64,000 nt of DNA from Mytilus edulis. Lineage: Eukaryota > Mollusca > Bivalvia > Mytilida > Mytilidae. The DNA is taken from the NCBI RefSeq assembly GCF_963676685.1, contig NC_092346.1, positions 70,261,821-70,325,820 of the forward strand, read 5' to 3'. The notes under the pieces are model-generated. The model did no database searches. It had not been told where the DNA came from and saw only the letters and a program-made list of their open reading frames with translations. Below, piece by piece: positions 33,500 to 44,285 of the stretch. The position numbers and the translations under genes were made by a program. Position 1 is the stretch's first letter. Every line of letters begins with the position of its first letter.

Positions 33500-34745
33500 C
33501 AGATCATCATACTAATAACACCCTCATTAATCTGCGCACGCAAATGTGTTCAGTTGTTCGTGTACACGACAGTTTGTATTTAAATGACTCTGAACAACAC
33601 TTCAAATGTGACGACAATGGCTGCAAATAATTATTTATAATTAAAAAGATGCTTGATTCCTGAGCAATTAGAAATGAAAAGTTCACAATTGGGAAGCTGA
33701 TATCATCTTTTTTGTTGTTAAGTTTTGTTTTCACCCGACCCTTATTGTCAATTTCTAGTTGTAAGTCAAGATGTGATGCTGACTTAACTGTATCTGTTGT
33801 ATCTTTTTCTCTTGTTCGATGGAATAGATGCGTTCAACAAAGTCACTAATTTTGAATTATTTAGTGAGAGAACATCATCTATATAGCGGAAAGTAAAGTT
33901 AAAGGATATTACTAAGTTCTTATTTTTCATCCTACGAAGTTCCTGTATGAAGTTAGCCTCATAATATTACAGAAACAAGTCGGCGAGAAGAGGTGCACAA
34001 TTGGTTCCTATTGGAAAACCGACAGTCTGTTGAAAAGTCGTCCTCCAAACGTAACAAATGTGTTGTCAATAAAGAAATCAAGTATACTGATAATATAAGT
34101 TTCAGAGATTTGTTTGAATCAGTGTGATCCTTTACAAAGTAGGATTTATCCCTCCCTAAAACAAGATACCTGAATCTACGTTGGCCATTCTTTTTTTTTA
34201 TAAAACAAGGCAATACCAACTCTTTCAATTTGTCTTTAGTTTGGAATGGGGAATACTTGTGTAAAGTGTAGAAAAGTCAAATGTTTTTATGCTATTGCAA
34301 GATAAAAAAAAGTCTTAGATTGCATGTACTCTAAAAGATCTTTGGAACTTTTTAGTACCCCTATCTGATTCACGCGACCTCTAGAATAGGCAGTTTAACA
34401 ATAACTCTGGAGCCCGCTCTGATTGATGATAAAATACATGTGTAGATGTTCATGATTTAGAAAGAGGTTTTGTGGGACACTTGGAACACCCAGCAATATA
34501 TCGTTGTTTGTAAGGACACTTGTGTAGTTTAGGTATCCAATACAGCGACGGAAGATCCTGGACCAGTTCTTCATCTGTGGTTGAAATTTTTTAAGGAACA
34601 CAGTACAGACCTGTGATTATCCCGGATTTCCTCTTTGGTAAGTGTCGTGAGGGTATATGTTGAGTTTCTGAATGCCAACCTTGATGAATGATGGTAAACG
34701 ATCCCTTCTTCAACTTTCCTTTGCAAACAAAGGACTCAATCCTAA
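33500..34745 (-). pseudogene. Decayed Naiad-type PLE reverse transcriptase
   Basis: On the minus strand, with several frame changes, the order of the intact element at 599-3151 is recognisable. It shows YWIPKL (about 34530), KTFDFSTLYTSIPHSKLK (about 34290-34240), FRYLVLGRDKSYFVKDHTDS (about 34170-34115), an IGTNCAPL-like stretch (about 34000) and DDISFPIVNFSFL near 33700-33660. Stops and frameshifts throughout. A dead copy of a related Naiad family. Confidence 0.8.
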
Positions 34746-34879
34746 CGACTTAAGCAATATCCTTCATCATAAATAAATTCACTAAAAAATACCTCCCTGC
34801 TTCAAAGACTAGTCAATACCTATCATTTCTTATTTCGATACCAAATCAATGACAACTAAAAACTTAAATTTTTAATTAC

Positions 34880-35095
34880 AAACACGTGTTGCAGGATCTC
34901 AATATTGACGACTTCCAAGTTTTAAACCGTGCTATTTCTCCAGTCAGATATGAGATATATGTTTTGCAACTCATTCGGTATTCGAAAGCTTGCAGCCTCT
35001 GATTATGTAAAACGTCACCAGTCTAAGCAGAAGGTTGATGAACATGGGTTAATCAAAGAACGTCTCGTCATTTGTCTACTTGTTTGATTTGTTTT
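34880..35095 (+). pseudogene. Naiad C-terminal fragment in opposite orientation
   Basis: On the plus strand 34940-35090 closely follows, base by base, the segment at about 2920-3065 of the intact element (caactcattcggtattcgaa; agcttgcag; tgtaaaacgtcacca; caaagaacgtctcgtc), with indels and stops. It stands head to head with the minus-strand fragment on its left. PLEs are known for inverted compound insertions. Confidence 0.75.
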
Positions 35096-35346
35096 TATCC
35101 TAAACATGCATGTTATATTAACAACTGGATCGTGGCGTTTTGCAAACAACAATAAATCAATGAACTAAAAAATCAATACAAAACATTATCTACATGTATT
35201 CATGGGATTCTCAGAAACTCTTTTAAAACGATAAGAATATTGAAGGCTATTTCACGATGGATTAATATAGACAGAAACGAAAATGACCTTTGACACCGGA
35301 AAATTAACAGCAGTTACATGGATTTTCATTCTTTACAAATTGCGTG
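35096..35346. other. No feature recognised
   Basis: Short AT-rich spacer. Confidence 0.4.
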
Positions 35347-35348
35347 TA

Positions 35349-35485
35349 CCAGGGTTGAGTTCAATGTCGTAGCAGCTACTTAGCTGCTGTCAATATATTT
35401 GTAACAACTAGTCTATAGCTACACGTTCAATAGTCAAAATCTACGTAGCACTACGTACCCGCTACGATATTGAACGCAACCCAGG
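35349..35485. mobile_element. 137 bp MITE with TA target sites
   Basis: Flanked by TA at 35347-35348 and 35486-35487. The ends ccagggttgagttcaatgtc and, inverted, cctgggttgcgttcaatatc match with four mismatches, continuing to gtagc. Non-coding. Confidence 0.65.
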
Positions 35486-36312
35486 TACTTTATCCCGGAG
35501 TATTTGAAAACTTACCATACGATACAGGTACTGGTCATTGTTGGGAGTTCGATCAGTGACCTGTAGTTGTTAACATCCTTGACATTCGATGTGATGGATA
35601 GTTGTGATATTAGCAATACCACGTTTCCGTATTGTTATAAACATTGAACAACTACGATTAAATCACCTGATTAAAGATCAGATAAAACAAGGACAAGCAT
35701 GTAATTCAAAAACAATACTGTAAGTTAACTGCGAAGGAACATTGAACAATTATAGTGCTTTTCTAAAAATTTGCATTTAACAATACATATCAGTTTTATT
35801 ATAACATATTTCATGTTTACTATGAATATCTCATTATCTTGACAGCTTTGTAACCAATTGTGTATCTATGATGAGTTTATTGTTACATTGCATATTACAT
35901 AAAGACATAACAATGTTTTGCTAAAAGCACTACACAGTTTAAAGCTGATGACGATTAAGTTTTAATCCAATTCTCTTTCATTTACTCAGCATCACTCTGG
36001 TGAACTCTGTAATCAGCAAAAAAGATGTACATTTGTATTATTTCAATTGACATCTCCGATGAAATTTATACGTATAAATGTTTTATGTGTTAGTACATTA
36101 ATTATTAACTGTAGCTGTTGATGCTGTCTTTCTTAATAATAGTGCTCAATTATAATATCTGTGTTTGAAAGAGAATATTGCTTAGATGTATCATGAAAAC
36201 CTTTGAAGGGATTCCCCACCGTGCTTTCCTACACGACTATCATTTATTTATTGTTTTAAATCATAAAAAAACTTTTGTTTATTAATCCAATAATATTTGT
36301 TTTTTTTTGTTA
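35486..36312. other. No feature recognised
   Basis: AT-rich spacer without ORF or repeat that I can support. Confidence 0.4.
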
Positions 36313-37248
36313 TAATCAAAACGTTTTATATGGGGAAATAATTTTATCAGACTAAATGGAAAATGTTTGTTTTTCGAAGAGTGGGTAAAAAGCAATTTGT
36401 TTTTCATAAATGATATCATAGATGATAGAGGTCAAATTTCAGAAACATATATACTTTCTAAACTAAAAAATAAACAAGATTGGATCAGGCAGATATCCTG
36501 CATTAAAAAAGCAATACCAAATCAATGGCTTACCATAATAAATCAAGATAATTCAACCAAAACTAAAGTTAATATTCATAAAACTATAAACAGCCTAAAA
36601 ATCATGCTTAATAAAGAAATGAATTCTAAAATGAGTACAAAACAAATTTATAATATTATTATAAATGAAAACAAACCAGACAAACCTATAGGAGTTATAA
36701 TGTGTGAAAATTTGTTTGCCAAAAACCTTTACTTCAAACTAGAAAATTGTTTCAACTTCATTTTTAACTACTTACCTGACAATAAACTGAAAATGTTTAG
36801 ATGGAAATTAATTCACTATATACTTCCATGCAATGATTTATTAGTAAAATGGAAAATACTCACAGATAATAAATGTCATCATTGCAGTTTAAAAGAAGAT
36901 TACGAACATTTTTATTTTTCTTGCAGTTACAACAGCGATTTTATATCAAAAATATTAAACCTTCTTAGATTTATAGGTTTCAACGAAAGCATTTTTAATA
37001 TGGAAAATCTTATAGAAGGATATAAAATAAATGATGAAGCTTATTATGAAATTAACTTCCTTTTGACTGTAATATTTTTTTCTATCTACAAATCATATTA
37101 CATCTCTGACTCAAAGAGAACAAAAATAGATATCTTTAAAATATTCAAGGCAGAAATAAAATATATAGTTGAAGTCAATAATGTAATTAAAAGAAAAAAC
37201 AGTAAATTGATCATAAAAACCCTAAACTACATAAATGATCATAGATAA
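36313..37248 (+). pseudogene. L1/Tx1-like LINE, C-terminal fragment with intact frame
   Basis: The frame is open from 36316 to 37248 without stops. It begins FIWGNNFIRLNGKCLFFEEW and continues DIIDDRGQIS, KKAIPNQWL and FRWKLIHYILPCNDLLVKW. It then has a CHHC...HFYFSC zinc knuckle at about 36870-36930. This is the region after the RT domain in L1- and Tx1-type LINEs (pattern knowledge). The RT domain is absent, so the copy is 5'-truncated near 36313. Very high A content marks it off from the calmodulin exons. No tail microsatellite was identified. Confidence 0.72.
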
Positions 37249-38599
37249 TAATAAATATCCCTGAGGTCACATGACCCAAGTATTAAGTCACATGACTTGA
37301 GCATGTCAGGTGACAATAATGTACTTTAACATCTAACACATCTTAAAAAAATGAAAATTAATTATTCAATATTGTTTAATATACACTTTTTTTCATTACT
37401 TCTTCTTTTACTATTTATTTTATTTTGATTTTGACAACTTTGTGTTGTACACTCTGATGTTGTGTATATAATCATGTTTACCTGGGTAGTTTAGATATAT
37501 GATCTTAGTCTAAAATACCACAGTTTTCAAATAAGTTAAAACTTCGATTATGATTCAAAACATCACGAAAATTATGGCCAACTTACCTTTTAAATTAGAC
37601 AAATTGTCTAGAAGTATTATGAATTAAATTTATCCAAATCACAAAGATAATGATGGCAAAATAATGCACATTTATCTAATATTAAAAACCACTATCGGAC
37701 GGAAGTGAAATTCTCCGGTAAACATGAAATCATTTAAAATATTGTAATATTGTAATGTAACTTCAATTTACTTTTATTAGATATTCTCCCTGGATACTTA
37801 ATAACTAATATATCAGGAATACTTAGTGCAATGCTGTACACTATGTTAATTGTTAACAGCAATAGAGTGCAATTAAATATATTATCCACGTTAAAAAATA
37901 AAAAAAAATAAAAACGTTTTATATTTTCTTAATGTTTTAGTATCAATTATATATTCCCGATGAGGTTTATTATAAATCAAGAATATTGCACACATAAATT
38001 GGTATCATAAGTTATCCTTCTTCTACCCGGTTGGTAAATATCAGTCCACGATGGTACCAAAGGCTACTACACTGGCATGATTTAAATGATATTTATTTGT
38101 GCATTATTGTTAATCCTGTCGTCTTTTCTTTTCTATAGGTTATGGTGTTGTCTTTTTTATTTGACAAATAATTTACATTGTCCATTTTGACCATGTATCT
38201 TCACATTTTTTAAGCACTTACTTTTACTGTCGGTAATATTACTTCATTAAATCTTACTTCAAAGACATGCATATAGCAAGCATGACTAGAATTTAACTTA
38301 ACAATTAGTTATAAAAATATCAGAAAAAGATGAAATTTACAAGAAAGGGTAAATTTATATTCATCAAGATGAGTGTCAATCGGTAGTAAAACATACATTC
38401 ATGAATTTAATTGAGTTTAATTAGCACGTTATGATATCGTGAAAATACCGATGGTTTGAATTTATATTGTGATTTCATACTTTTGGCAGCTTAGATTATC
38501 ATACTCTCCTTTTGTTTATCTCCCAATTATCATAAACAAAGACATACCTTGTTTACTCTAACAATAATTAGTATACATGTATTTGTAATACTTACACAC
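37249..38599. other. No feature recognised; should hold the last exon of gene B
   Basis: About 1.35 kb downstream of gene B exon 4. A short terminal exon beginning with the last bases of a Glu codon followed by Phe is expected on the minus strand, but no convincing acceptor was found. Confidence 0.35.
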
Positions 38600-38842
38600 C
38601 TTCGTAATTGATAACGCCGTCCCCGTTTGTGTCAGCCTCTTGAATCATGTCATTTATTTCATCATCTGTCATTTTTTCTCCTAAATTTAACATTACCATT
38701 CGCAATTCCTTTGCTGATATAAGTCCGTCGCCATTTTTGTCAAAAAATAGGAATGTTTCACGAATTTCGTCTTCAGTGCCAAGTTCGTCCATTTTGGATG
38801 CCATCATGTTTAGAAATTCCGGAAAATCTATGGTCCCGTTAC
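38600..38842 (-). CDS. Calmodulin-like gene B, exon 4 (EF-hands 2 end, 3 and 4)
   Basis: A 243 nt exon with acceptor tttcattgcag and donor gaag/gtgtgtaagt. It encodes NGTIDFPEF (end of EF-hand 2) and [12 protein letters not shown] (EF-hand 3). EF-hand 4 is [11 protein letters not shown]. Calcium-ligand positions are all retained. The central region EKMTDDEIN matches calmodulin's style, while the linker helix [15 protein letters not shown] is specific to this pair. Phase-1 exit as in gene A, and the last exon was not located. Product: a Ca2+ sensor protein of the calmodulin-like type, role unknown. Confidence 0.9.
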
Positions 38843-39678
38843 CTGCAATGAAAAACTTGTCCATTGGATTAATATTCGAAACTTAGAATATGACTATTTG
38901 TCCTGCAAACCAAAACTATATGAGAAGACTTTCTAACATGTATTCGTTTAGTGAATATTTGAATTTAAAATTTTTGATATAATGATATTTATACATGTAC
39001 GTAATATGCACAATGTTGAAATCATTCCAAAGTACTCCAAAAATAAAAATAAAGAATTAGCTTGCTAATATACAAATAACGCCGTCCAATATTCGTATAC
39101 CAGCGACTGTGATTCGCAGTGGAGCACATTCATCAATATCTTTGGAAGAAGCCATAAAACCATGGTCAAAAATAATATGTTTTATTTAATTCAATGACGT
39201 GGATCTGTTTCCTCAATAATTCCTATTTGTTTCAAAATCTAGTGTATCAATCGACACATTTAGTATGATCTCATTATTCCTGTTGTAAAAGCTTTTTAGA
39301 GCTAAAATACAGCGGTCATTACCATATGAAATGTTAATGCAAATGAATGTTTTTATATGCTTATTAGCGTATTTTTTATGGTCTCAGACCGAGAGATTTA
39401 TCGAATTTACAACATGTTGATAATGTTATTGAAAATGCATGAGAATCTTCTACAAACGTAACGTTATGTGGGGACATAACCTGAAAAATTCCAGATTGAG
39501 AATTGCATGATAGTTCTAAACACTTTTTTTTATTTTGTACAATGTAAGAAGCAATTACTGTTCTGAATTAATCTTTACCAGGAACATTCAAACTTAATTA
39601 CTTGAAAGCGAGGGATCCGTAAAAGGCTAAATATAAGTTGTGAATGACATGTTTCACTAAGAAAGATGATATAATTAC
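38843..39678. other. Intron 3 of gene B, nothing else seen
   Basis: Plain AT-rich intron DNA with no recognised repeat. Confidence 0.45.
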
Positions 39679-39822
39679 CGTCCGAGTCTACTGCATCAAT
39701 CATATCATGTAACTCTGCTTCTGATGGGTGCATACCAAGTTGTCCTAATACTGTTCCTAGTTCTTTAGTAGTTATCATGCCATCTCCATCTTGGTCAAAG
39801 CTACTGAATACATCTTTTAATT
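39679..39822 (-). CDS. Calmodulin-like gene B, exon 3 (EF-hand 1 and start of EF-hand 2)
   Basis: A 144 nt exon with acceptor tttaatttcag and donor acg/gtaatt. It encodes [20 protein letters not shown] and on to [13 protein letters not shown]. An ATG-initiated reading from 39778 would cut the first EF-hand in half, so the true exon extends right to 39822. Confidence 0.93.
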
Positions 39823-40712
39823 CTGAAATTAAACCTTTTTTTTAAATTTTTATTCAACGTTCAAAAATTGTTTTTTAAACAATCTAGCGGCGAAGTAAAA
39901 TGATTTGAAAGATACATTAACATATTGTATTAAGAAGAAATTATTTCACCTTCTGTAGATTTCATTTTTCTTATTTCTTGTGAAGTTAAAAAAAAGTCGG
40001 ACTTACAGTAAATCATAAAAACAATGTGATGTATGTCTTAGTTTTGATATTTGGAAGATAAACAGACGCAAAATATGTTAATCTAAACTGTCATAAACAT
40101 TCTGCCTTCTTATTATTCAATAGCAAAAATAGCATATGTTTTTGTATACATTTTGTAAGTATTTATATAATAATTCCACTCGTGTACTGCATTTCTCCGT
40201 CAATGTTTATATGAAGAAATGTGCAATAAAGTGCTTGTTGAAATGAAATATGCGTAATTTCATAAAACCATAGCAAAGAATTGTACTGGTGCTATAATTC
40301 ATATGCATTGTAATGCTTGTTCGAAGTCTTTTTTCCCCTTCAAAATAATGAGCTTATTCACCAAGCAACTACTTTAGCTTTGGAAATATTAACATTATTA
40401 CATAATTTTTGCTCGATGTTAGTTGTAAAAATGCGTTTTAATTTTTAAGGTAAGGTTGCTCTATCGTTTACTTTCAAAAGTTTAAAAGTCTATATTTCAC
40501 AAAATTTTTCACATCATGGTTTCATTGCAAGAAACTTTAGATTTCTCAAAAAAAAGTATTGCTGACAACTAATCACTTCATATTTCAATGAACTTTAAGT
40601 ATGTTTTTCATTGGTTTGTCAGTGTTTAGATAAGCTGAATAAGTTATGACATTTAACAAAAGTTAAGTCAGATAAATGAACATACATTGCTGAAACTGAT
40701 GTTTAAACTCAC
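39823..40712. other. Intron 2 of gene B, nothing else seen
   Basis: AT-rich intron without a recognised repeat. Confidence 0.45.
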
Positions 40713-40740
40713 CTGCAATTGTTCCTTCGTCTAACTCCGG
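40713..40740 (-). CDS. Calmodulin-like gene B, exon 2 (28 nt micro-exon)
   Basis: Between acceptor ctttctag and donor gtgagttt. Encodes PELDEGTIA plus one base of a Glu codon. Same length and phase as 12898-12925 of gene A, but a different sequence except for the LDE..IA core. Confidence 0.85.
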
Positions 40741-40904
40741 CTAGAAAGAAAAGACAAACAACTTTGACAAAAACATGTTTAAGACACTCACTCACAAACA
40801 AACACGTATGATGACATATATACAGACGTTCTTATCTGTCTAAGGGCGATCAAAACTGCAGAAGTAAGTTTACAAAGAATATTTATTTAAAAAAAAATTA
40901 AAAT

Positions 40905-41010
40905 TGTAAGGGTTCCGCGGAACCCAGTGTATGGAGACGAAATACGCGTCTGGCGTACTAAATTATAATTCTTGTACCTTTAATAACTATATATCGACTA
41001 CTTTATAAAT
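40905..41010 (+). repeat. Dispersed repeat family 5, copy 1
   Basis: Contains gggttccgcggaacccagtg, then gacgaaatacgcgtctggcg and actaaattataattcttgta. The gcgtctggcgta box recurs at about 41530. It is abundant in mussels (general knowledge). Confidence 0.55.
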
Positions 41011-41429
41011 CTAATAAACGTTTTAAGACTTTAATTGCAGACTGTAGTGTATGTAATGTTAACTGGAAGAAAAACTAAGGTCACATATAAGAAATATACA
41101 GAAAAACAGGAAATATATTTTTTACAATATTTCCTTCTAGATACAAGCTTTTGATTATAAACAAGCTTCTGTCCAAGTTTGGTAAAAAAAAAAAACACAA
41201 AAAAAAAAAACACAGGATAGTTTAGGAAAGTTATTAAAATTTTCAAAACTTTAACCACAGAGTGAATGGAGTTTTAACTGGCAGAAAACTAGGTCCATTT
41301 GTAAGTAAAATATGAAAAAAAAGGATTTTTTTACCAATATTTACTTCTGGATACCATCTTCTGATCATAAACAAGCTTTTGCCCAAGTTTAATAATCCAG
41401 GAATAGTTTATGTCGAGACCTTTTAAACT

Positions 41430-41590
41430 TTTGGTCCTCGATGCTTTTCAGCTTTGTACTTGTTTTGGATTTCAAACATCTTTTCATCTGGGCGTCTCTG
41501 GTTAGTCTCGTGTGGACGTGGCGCACGTCTGGCGTATTAAATTTTAGCAAAGTACCTTTTGTTGGCTATAAATCGTTTGTTTCTCTGTCT
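41430..41590 (+). repeat. Dispersed repeat family 5, copy 2
   Basis: Contains gctttgtacttgttttggat, ctgggcgtctctggttagtc and cgcacgtctggcgtattaaa, then gtaccttttgt. It abuts the palindromic MITE at 41609. Confidence 0.6.
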
Positions 41591-41608
41591 TATATTTTCT
41601 CCCATTTA

Positions 41609-42046
41609 GAATGAAATTCAAAACAGTGTGGCTGTGGCCATTGATTGACACATTAAATTCATCCATTGACTGGGACAATTTACGTGAACTTTTGTCTGTA
41701 ACGAACACTGTTCACGACGAACCTACGATAGACAATTATGGGGTCACCAAAGGTTTCTTAACGCCTTTAATTATAAAATAATTCGAAAACTCAATCAGGA
41801 ATAACCTTTATGTTTTGATTTATATAATTGATATAAATCAAAACATCGTGTTATTTCTGATTAATTTTTCGAATTACTTTATTAAGGTGTTGAGAACCTT
41901 TGATGACCCCATAGTTTAAGTGTCTTTAAAAAGTACATAGCGAGCAGTGGTCGATACATACAAACGTTCACCTAAATTGTCTCAGTCAATGGATGAATTT
42001 AATTTGTCAATCAATGGTCACAGCCACACTGTTTTGAATTTCATTC
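41609..42046. mobile_element. Palindromic MITE (Tc1/mariner-like), copy 2
   Basis: 438 bp flanked by TA (41607-41608 and 42047-42048). Ends gaatgaaattcaaaacagtg and its inverse. Arm features show it lies in the opposite orientation to 26635-27077: here cctacgatagacaa is in the left arm and aaaaagtacatagcg in the right. Located in intron 1 of gene B. Confidence 0.85.
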
Positions 42047-42117
42047 TATTTGTATTGTAGTCCTGTCATGTAATGTTGTCATTTTAATTTTATAATTAAC
42101 ATTGTCATTAAAGCGGG

Positions 42118-42375
42118 AGGTTTGGCATGCCACAAAACCAGGTTCAGCCCACCATTTTTATCTTTAAATGCCCTGTACCAAGTCAGGGAAATGGTCATTG
42201 TTATATTATAGTTCGTTTCTGTGTGTGTTACATTTTAATGTTGTCTTTCTGTTGTGTCGTAATTCTCTTATATTTGATGCGTTTCCCTCAGTTTTAGTTT
42301 GTAATTCGGATTTGTTTTTTCTCTATGGATTTATGAATTTCAAACAGCGGTATACTACTGTTGCCTTTATTAGAA
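42118..42375 (+). repeat. Dispersed repeat family 6, plus copy
   Basis: Runs from ggaggtttggcatgccacaa through accaagtcaggg, cattttaatgttgt and tgcgtttccctcagttttag to gcggtatactactgttgcct. Its inverse is at 43119-43280, so the pair forms an inverted repeat about 740 bp apart. Confidence 0.75.
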
Positions 42376-43118
42376 AGTTATTAAACATTTTAAAACTTTA
42401 ACCATAGAGTGAATGTAAGGTTAACTAGCAGAAAAACTAAGTCCATTTATAAGTAAAATATTTACTTCTGGATACCATCTTCTGATCATAAATAAGCTTT
42501 TGTCATAGTTTGGTAGAAATCGAGGTATTTGAAGACAGTTATTAAAATTTAAAAAAAACTTTAACAACAGGGTGATTTGCTATCACATAAGCAACGCGAC
42601 GTGTGCCACATGTGGAGCGGGATCTGCTCACCCCTAGTTTTTGGAGGGGTTCGTGTTGTTTATTCTTTAGTTTTCTATGTTGTGTCATGTGTACTATTGT
42701 TTGTCAGTTTGTTTTCAATTTATGAGTTTGACTGTCCCTCTGGTATCTTTCGTCCCTCTTTTATGTTCACTGGCAGAAAAACTAAGTCCGTTTATCAATA
42801 AAATACGGACGAACACTATTTTTTTTTATTACTTTCTGTATACTATCTTATCATATGATCATAAACAAGCTTCGAATCAAGTTTAGTAGAAATCCAGAAT
42901 AGTTTAAGAAAGTTATTGAAATTTTTTTTAACACTTTAACCACAGAGTGAATGTTATGTTGACTGGCATAAAAATTAAGTCCATTTTAAAGTAAAATACG
43001 GATAAACTGGATTTTGGTTTACAAAATTTATTTCTGGATACTATCTTATGATCATGAACAAGCTCGGTCAAAGTTTAGTAGAAATCCAGGATAGTTTAAG
43101 AAAGTTATTAAAATTTCA

Positions 43119-43280
43119 TAAATAAAGGCAACAGTAGTATACCGCTGTTCAAAACTCATAAATCCATGGACAAAAAACAAAATCGGGGTAACAAACTAAA
43201 ACTGAGGGAAACGCATTAAATATAAGAGAACAACGACACAACATTAAAATGTTACACACACAGAAACAGACTAAGCATTA
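43119..43280 (-). repeat. Dispersed repeat family 6, inverted copy
   Basis: Read on the minus strand it repeats tgcgtttccctcagttttag and ggtatactactgttgccttt as at 42118-42375. A third relative is at 51482-51725. Confidence 0.75.
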
Positions 43281-44276
43281 GACAAAATCCTACGAGAATA
43301 ACGAATATAATATCAAAACCAAATGCATGAATTTGGGATAGATAAGTACCGTAACACGTTTTATAGTAACGTGAATTTACACTCAAAAATAAAAACTTTA
43401 ACCAGAGGGAATATGTCGACGCCGACGACGAAATGTAGGATCGCTATGTCTCGTTTTTTCGACAAAAGTAAAAAAAATGGTATATTTAGAATTACTATCT
43501 TTTAATAAGGTAAATATGTGGTTTTATTTAAGTTTTAAACGTTGAGACCAGGCCTAAGTAAATATCAGTTTTTGAAAAGTAATTACATGAAAATGCTTTG
43601 TGTCAATTTTTTTTTTTTATAGAAAAACCTACTAAGACTATACCAATATGAAATGGTTGTATCTGAAAGTAAAATGAAAATAAAAAAAACGAACTCCGAG
43701 GAAAATTCTAAATGCAAAATCCTTGATCAAAACCAAATCAATCAGAATTATAAGTTTTCAACAATTAAGGAGGAGTCTTTAGGCGATTTGACCATATGTC
43801 ATAAATAAATGCATGGTATTTAAATTCTTTTAACGATATCTTGGTGTAAATAAATAATAATTATTTCAGATAATACACATGCTTCAAAAATATCATTTAT
43901 GAATTTTAACAACACATTGGAAACATGAAAGAAATATAAGGGCCAATGACGTGTACAATGTTCGTATATTGTAGGAAAGTACATGTATATATATAATTAA
44001 TTTGTATCACAATGTATGGATATTGTTTCTATCCTGAAAGTTAACATAAAAGCTTATCAGATAAATTTTTTACTTGCTGTTGGATTTGTATTTTTAATAT
44101 AAACGACATACTAGTGACTTAAACAGATAAAAACAAATTGAATATATTAACATAAAGCAGAAAAAACAAGTTATAAACTAAATAAAATAAGAAACTCGTA
44201 TATTAGAATACAAATTAAAATTGCGGCACAACAGATAAAGACATATTCGACTATAAATAAGTTAAAGGATACTCAC
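43281..44276. other. Intron 1 of gene B, remainder
   Basis: No recognised gene. The short ORF at 43323-43505 has no domain. Confidence 0.4.
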
Positions 44277-44285
44277 ATATGACAT
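44277..44285 (-). CDS. Calmodulin-like gene B, exon 1 (ATG TCA TAT)
   Basis: Encodes Met-Ser-Tyr followed by the donor gtgagtatcc, identical in coding sequence to gene A exon 1. The 5' untranslated region lies to the right. No promoter element can be assigned. Confidence 0.8.

Larger units (their letters stand above)
41031..43120 (+). repeat. Degenerate repeat array of about 170 bp units in intron 1 of gene B
   Basis: A motif set recurs at about 41035-41245, 41250-41420, 42395-42550, 42765-42930 and 42940-43110: cacagagtgaatg, actggcagaaaaactaagtc, tctggataccatcttctgat, cataaacaagct, gttta or tttggtagaaatcc and agtttaagaaagttattaaa. Unit length is about 150-210 bp, variable. The array is interrupted by a palindromic MITE and by family 6 repeats. 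Confidence 0.75.

Noticed and set aside
37690..37725. Candidate last exon of gene B on the minus strand after ccggag at about 37713
   Set aside because: The reading begins Glu-Phe but the acceptor has no pyrimidine tract and the next residues do not resemble a calmodulin end.
39575..39678. Continuation of gene B exon 3 beyond AVDSDG
   Set aside because: The frame runs into intron after a good donor. The conserved loop continues in exon 4.
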